Shown here: positions 59,948 to 64,000 of the stretch, piece after piece
Numbering within the stretch: the first letter of the stretch is position 1
How the letters are laid out: every line of letters begins with the position of its first letter
NCBI RefSeq assembly: GCF_910588665.1
Contig: NZ_CAJUPR010000012.1
Location: 1-64,000, forward strand
DNA length: 64,000 nt
Origin: an uncultured Brachyspira sp.
GTDB taxonomy: Bacteria; Spirochaetota; Brachyspiria; Brachyspirales; Brachyspiraceae
Direction of reading: 5' to 3'
Position numbers and translations under genes: made by a program
The notes under the pieces: model-generated
What the model saw: the letters and a program-made list of their open reading frames with translations, nothing else
The model's database searches: none
Told to the model about the DNA's origin: nothing

Positions 59948-62900
59948 ATGTCTAATAATTCTATAGAGATAAGAGGCGCTAAAGAACATAATTTAAAAAA
60001 TATATCTCTTTCAATACCCCATAAAACCCTTACTACTTTGACAGGAGTTTCAGGAAGCGGTAAAAGTTCTCTTGCATTTGATACTATTTTTAAAGAGGGG
60101 CAGAGAAGATATTTAGAATCATTGTCAGCTTATGCAAGACAGTTTTTAGGGGTTATGGCTAAGGCTGATGTTGAGCATATAGAAGGATTATCACCAACTA
60201 TTTCTATTGACCAGAAAAGCGTTAATAAAAATCCCCGCTCCACAGTAGGCACGGTCACGGAGATTTATGATTTCTTCAGATTATTATTTGCAAGACTTGG
60301 AACACCTTACTGTTCTAAATGCGGACATAAAATTTCTAAGCAAAGCGAAGATCAGATAGCTAAGTCTGTATTAAGAGAGTTTAAAGATAAAAGAATTTTA
60401 GTTTTAGCGCCTATTGTAAGAGATAGAAAGGGAGAGTATAGAAAAGAGATTGAAGATGTAAAACTTGCAGGATATCCTAGAATAAGAATAGATAATATAG
60501 TTTATAAATTTGATGAAGATGAAATACCTGAACTTAAAAGATATGAAAAACATACTTTGGAAATAGTTATTGACAGGATAAAAGCTGAAGATAAATATTT
60601 ATCAAGAATTACTGATGATATAGAAAGAGCAGTAAATATAACAAAAGGATTGGTTGCATTTTACGAAGAGCATGAAAAAATAAGCAGTGAAGATTTGCAA
60701 ATAAAAAATACTGAAAATCTTAAGGAAGAAACTAAAACAAAAAAGAAAAAAATAAAAATGAGCAGGCAGTTTGAAATAGATAAATATTATAAACTCTATA
60801 CAACAGAGAGATCATGCGCAAACTGCGGACATTCCATTGCAGATATTGAGCCTAATTTATTTTCATTTAATAATCCTATGGGAGCATGCACTGTATGCGG
60901 AGGACTTGGAGTTGAGCATATATTTACGGAAAAGCATATTTTAAGAGATGAAAACTTAAGCATTTATGACGGAGCATTATCCTGTTTTGTTGATAATCAT
61001 ATAGGTTTTGATATGGAGTACGGTATTGACGAACTTGAAGCCATTGCCGAAGTTTATAAAATAGATTTAAAAAAAACTTGGAAAGATCTAACTAAAACTG
61101 AAAAGAAATATTTGCTTTACGGTACAGATAAAGAGATAAAATGGAAAAAAAGATTTTGGTATCACAGCAAAATTGTGGAGGAGAGAATACCCGGTATTTT
61201 AGACAGATTGAAATATGATTATGAAACTTATAAAATGAGCTATTATGCCAATTTTATGGACGAAGTTGAATGTCCTAAATGTAATGGAAAAAGAATCAAT
61301 GAAGATGCTTTATCCGTAAAGTTCAATGGAAAAACTATAGCCGATTTTTCTAAAATGACTATAGAAGATTTATATAATTATTTTACTAAATTAAAATTAA
61401 AGCCGAGTGAGGAAATTATAGGCATTCCTATAATAAAGGAAATAATTTACAGATTAACATTTCTGGTAAAGGTAGGATTAACTTATTTAACAGTAGAGCG
61501 TTCTTCCCCCACTCTTTCTGGAGGAGAATCCCAAAGAATAAGACTTGCATCGCAGATTGGAAGCGGACTTGAGGGCGTGCTTTATGTTCTTGACGAGCCT
61601 TCAATAGGACTTCATCAATCTGATAATAAAAAATTAATTGAATCATTAAAAACGCTTAGAGATAAAAATAATACGGTTATAGTTGTGGAGCATGATAAAG
61701 AAACAATGGAGGAATCCGACTTTTTAATTGATATAGGACCTAATGCGGGAGTTAATGGAGGCGAGGTTATAGGAATAGGCAATTATGAGGAGTTCTTAAA
61801 ATCTGACAGATCTTATACGGCAAGATATTTACGGGGCGATGATAATATAGAGATTCCTAAGCAAAGAAGAGAAGGAAACGGAAAGTTCTTAAAAGTAATA
61901 GGAGCCAGTCAATTTAATCTTAAAAATATAGATGTTGAGTTTCCTTTGGGATTATTTATTGCTGTTACAGGACTTTCGGGAAGCGGCAAATCTACTTTAG
62001 TTGAAAATATTTTAATGAGGGCTTTGCATAATCATTTTTACGGCAGAACTTTAACTGAAGGAAAATATAAAAAAATAGAGGGTCTTGAAAATATTGATAA
62101 GGTTATAGAAGTTGATCAGTCTCCTATAGGAAGAACGCCGAGAAGCAACCCTTCAACATATACAAAAGTTTTATCTCCTATAAGAGATCTATTTGCAGCC
62201 ACAAAACTTGCAAAAATGAGGGGATACGATAAAGGCAGATTTTCATTTAATGTTAAAACAGGAAGATGTCCTACCTGCGAAGGGGCGGGAGTTATAGAAT
62301 TAGAGATGCAGTTTTTATCAAATGTATTAGTTCCATGCGAGGAATGTGCAGGAAAAAGATTTAATGCGGAAACTTTGGATATTAAATATAAAGATAAAAC
62401 AATATATGATGTTCTTGAGATGAGCGTTTCAGAAGCTGTTAATTTTTTTGACGGTATAACTTCAATAACAAGAATATTAAAAATAATGGAGGATATAGGA
62501 CTCGGATATATAAAATTAGGGCAGCCCTCCACTACTCTGTCGGGAGGCGAGGCTCAAAGAATAAAATTGGCAAGCGAGCTTCATAAAATATCTACAGGAA
62601 ATACTTTATATATATTGGACGAACCTACTACAGGGCTTCATTTTGAGGATATAAAAAAATTATTAAAAGCATTGGACGGGCTTGTTGAGAAAGGAAATAC
62701 TGTTTTGGTTGTTGAGCATAATTTAGATGTTATTAAATGCGCCGATTATATTATAGATATGGGACCTTTAAGCGGCGATAAGGGAGGAAGAGTTATTGCT
62801 TTAGGAAAGCCTGAAGATATTATAAATGTGAAAGAATCTCTTACTGCTAAGGAGCTTAAAGAAATATTAAAACCTTCAAAAAAGAAAAAGGAAATTATAA

Positions 62901-64000
62901 AAAAGAAAAATACAAATAAAGAAGAAAATACTTCGCTTATTATAAAAGGAGCCAATAAACATAATCTTAAAAATATAAGCTTAATTTTACCTAAAAATAA
63001 AATTAATGTTGTAACGGGAGTATCAGGAAGCGGTAAAACTTCTCTGGCATTTGACACTATATTTAAAGAAGGACAAAGAAGATTTGTTGAATCTCTGTCT
63101 ACCTATGCCAGAAGATTTTTAGGAAGATTTGAAGATGCTGATGTTGATAAAATAGATGGTTTAGCCCCTGCTATTGCAATAGATCAAAAAAATGTAAGCA
63201 GAAATCCCCGTTCCACAGTTGCAACTGTTACAGAAATTTATGATTATTTCAGACTTATTTTTGCAAGGGTATCAAAGCCACATTGTCCTTATTGTAATGA
63301 TAAGTATACTTTAAAAGCCGAAACTCCGTCGGTACTTGCAACGGAAATAGCAGATACTATGAATTTGCATAAACTTATGATAATATCTCCGTTATATCAC
63401 AGCTCATTTAATCATAGATTTGCTTTTTATGATAATGATGTTAAGAATATTAAAAAGATTATAGAAAAAACCAGAGAAGCTGGATATATCAGAATGCAGA
63501 TTAACAATAACAATTATGTTATAGATGATATTACCGAAGAGGAAATTAATTTACTGTCAAAAGAAGAAATATATTCCGTAGGCATAGTAATTGACAGAAT
63601 AGTTTCAGGAAAGGATAAAAGAGCCAGAATTGCAGATGCAATTGAAAAAGCTATGGATTTGTCAAACGGAGTGGTGCATATAAAAGCTTCGCATGGAATA
63701 ATTATAAAAGAAAGCTTTCATACAAAATTCCCCGCCTGTCTTCTTCATGGCATATTATTTGATTTTGAAGTTACGCCAAGACATTTTTCATTTAATTCTC
63801 ATTGGGGATACTGCACAGAGTGCAAAGGGCTTGGAAGCAAACCTTCATTCAGTATAGATTTAGCTGTAAAAGACAGTACAAAACCTTTATTTGACGGAGC
63901 ATTAGATACTTCTATTCATAATATGTTTTCAACCCAAGGCAGGCATCATGCAGATTTATTATTCAGATTTTTAAAAAGAAACTCAATAACAAAAAAAAGT
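59948..64000 (+). CDS. uvrA: Tandem UvrA-UvrA fusion protein, 5' part
   Basis: The ATG at 59948 follows AAGGA. The frame is open for 1351 codons to the window end. Residues 1-960 are a complete UvrA: ABC I Walker A GVSGSGKS (33-40), Zn pairs CSKC and CANC, signature LSGGESQRIRL with DEPSIGLH, then ABC II Walker A GLSGSGKS (675-682), zinc CPTCEGAG...CEEC, signature LSGGEAQRIKL and DEPTTGLH. A lysine-rich linker (about 970-995) leads without a stop into a second UvrA at about 997 (ANKHNLKNI, Walker A GVSGSGKT 1024-1031, then the zinc pair CPYC). UvrA dimers detect DNA damage; here two protomers may be covalently linked. The 3' end is outside the window. Confidence 0.93.
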   Translation, partial: MSNNSIEIRGAKEHNLKNISLSIPHKTLTTLTGVSGSGKSSLAFDTIFKEGQRRYLESLSAYARQFLGVMAKADVEHIEGLSPTISIDQKSVNKNPRSTVGTVTEIYDFFRLLFARLGTPYCSKCGHKISKQSEDQIAKSVLREFKDKRILVLAPIVRDRKGEYRKEIEDVKLAGYPRIRIDNIVYKFDEDEIPELKRYEKHTLEIVIDRIKAEDKYLSRITDDIERAVNITKGLVAFYEEHEKISSEDLQIKNTENLKEETKTKKKKIKMSRQFEIDKYYKLYTTERSCANCGHSIADIEPNLFSFNNPMGACTVCGGLGVEHIFTEKHILRDENLSIYDGALSCFVDNHIGFDMEYGIDELEAIAEVYKIDLKKTWKDLTKTEKKYLLYGTDKEIKWKKRFWYHSKIVEERIPGILDRLKYDYETYKMSYYANFMDEVECPKCNGKRINEDALSVKFNGKTIADFSKMTIEDLYNYFTKLKLKPSEEIIGIPIIKEIIYRLTFLVKVGLTYLTVERSSPTLSGGESQRIRLASQIGSGLEGVLYVLDEPSIGLHQSDNKKLIESLKTLRDKNNTVIVVEHDKETMEESDFLIDIGPNAGVNGGEVIGIGNYEEFLKSDRSYTARYLRGDDNIEIPKQRREGNGKFLKVIGASQFNLKNIDVEFPLGLFIAVTGLSGSGKSTLVENILMRALHNHFYGRTLTEGKYKKIEGLENIDKVIEVDQSPIGRTPRSNPSTYTKVLSPIRDLFAATKLAKMRGYDKGRFSFNVKTGRCPTCEGAGVIELEMQFLSNVLVPCEECAGKRFNAETLDIKYKDKTIYDVLEMSVSEAVNFFDGITSITRILKIMEDIGLGYIKLGQPSTTLSGGEAQRIKLASELHKISTGNTLYILDEPTTGLHFEDIKKLLKALDGLVEKGNTVLVVEHNLDVIKCADYIIDMGPLSGDKGGRVIALGKPEDIINVKESLTAKELKEILKPSKKKKEIIKKKNTNKEENTSLIIKGANKHNLKNISLILPKNKINVVTGVSGSGKTSLAFDTIFKEGQRRFVESLSTYARRFLGRFEDADVDKIDGLAPAIAIDQKNVSRNPRSTVATVTEIYDYFRLIFARVSKPHCPYCNDKYTLKAETPSVLATEIADTMNLHKLMIISPLYHSSFNHRFAFYDNDVKNIKKIIEKTREAGYIRMQINNNNYVIDDITEEEINLLSKEEIYSVGIVIDRIVSGKDKRARIADAIEKAMDLSNGVVHIKASHGIIIKESFHTKFPACLLHGILFDFEVTPRHFSFNSHWGYCTECKGLGSKPSFSIDLAVKDSTKPLFDGALDTSIHNMFSTQGRHHADLLFRFLKRNSITKKS

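Noticed and set aside
61428..63057. Minus-strand frames opposite uvrA
   Set aside because: Shadows of strongly conserved UvrA coding sequence.

Overview
The window reads as a chromosome segment of a Brachyspira-like spirochaete. It is strongly A+T rich and densely coded. It holds many short-signal lipoproteins, a BspA-like repeat protein, a chemotaxis receptor and very long coiled-coil proteins. The genus is inferred from composition and gene style, not from a marker such as 16S rRNA. No phage, insertion sequence, CRISPR array or rRNA operon is visible. One tRNA (Cys) is present.

Layout. 1-3.9 kb: the 5' part of a BspA-like gene, an OppA-type lipoprotein and an MltD-type lytic transglycosylase whose lipoprotein signal lies upstream of the first ATG. 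3.9-8.9 kb (minus): a Na+/Pi-type transporter followed by fcl and gmd (GDP-L-fucose synthesis) and a GT10 fucosyltransferase, together a complete route to a fucosylated glycan. 9-16 kb (minus): a TM2 protein, uvrB, a decayed gene, and an envelope operon (TPR protein, two LytM/M23 peptidases, a membrane-anchored beta-propeller protein). 16-29 kb: tRNA-Cys just ahead of a PASTA-bearing class B penicillin-binding protein, a PfkB kinase, two exported proteins (one transglutaminase-like plus TPR), a bifunctional-nuclease-type protein, then a plus-strand envelope run (S55 peptidase-like, beta-propeller, GHL10 glycosidase-like lipoprotein, murF) and a dead DUF4261 gene. 29.6-40 kb: ricT-trpS, a lipoprotein, a hemolysin III family protein, mnmH, an MCP, yaaR-tsaB, yggS, gene debris and another lipoprotein.

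The centrepiece is one gene of 15.5 kb (40445-55900). It encodes a 5151-residue protein with one N-terminal membrane segment, a nearly uninterrupted coiled coil made of diverged repeats of roughly 600-760 residues, an exact 273-bp internal duplication, and a helix-turn-helix-like C-terminus. It has its own promoter, overlapped by a perfect 11-bp inverted repeat, and its own bidirectional terminator. This is the best candidate here for an undescribed structural system.

The last part (55.9-64 kb) has two lipoproteins, dut, a GntP-family permease and an HPr-like protein on the minus strand. They are followed by an unusual uvrA on the plus strand: a complete UvrA runs in frame, through a lysine-rich linker, into a second UvrA that continues past the window end. 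A roughly 70-nt structured element occurs 3' of two unrelated genes (9082-9151 and 40035-40107) in the same orientation relative to each upstream gene.
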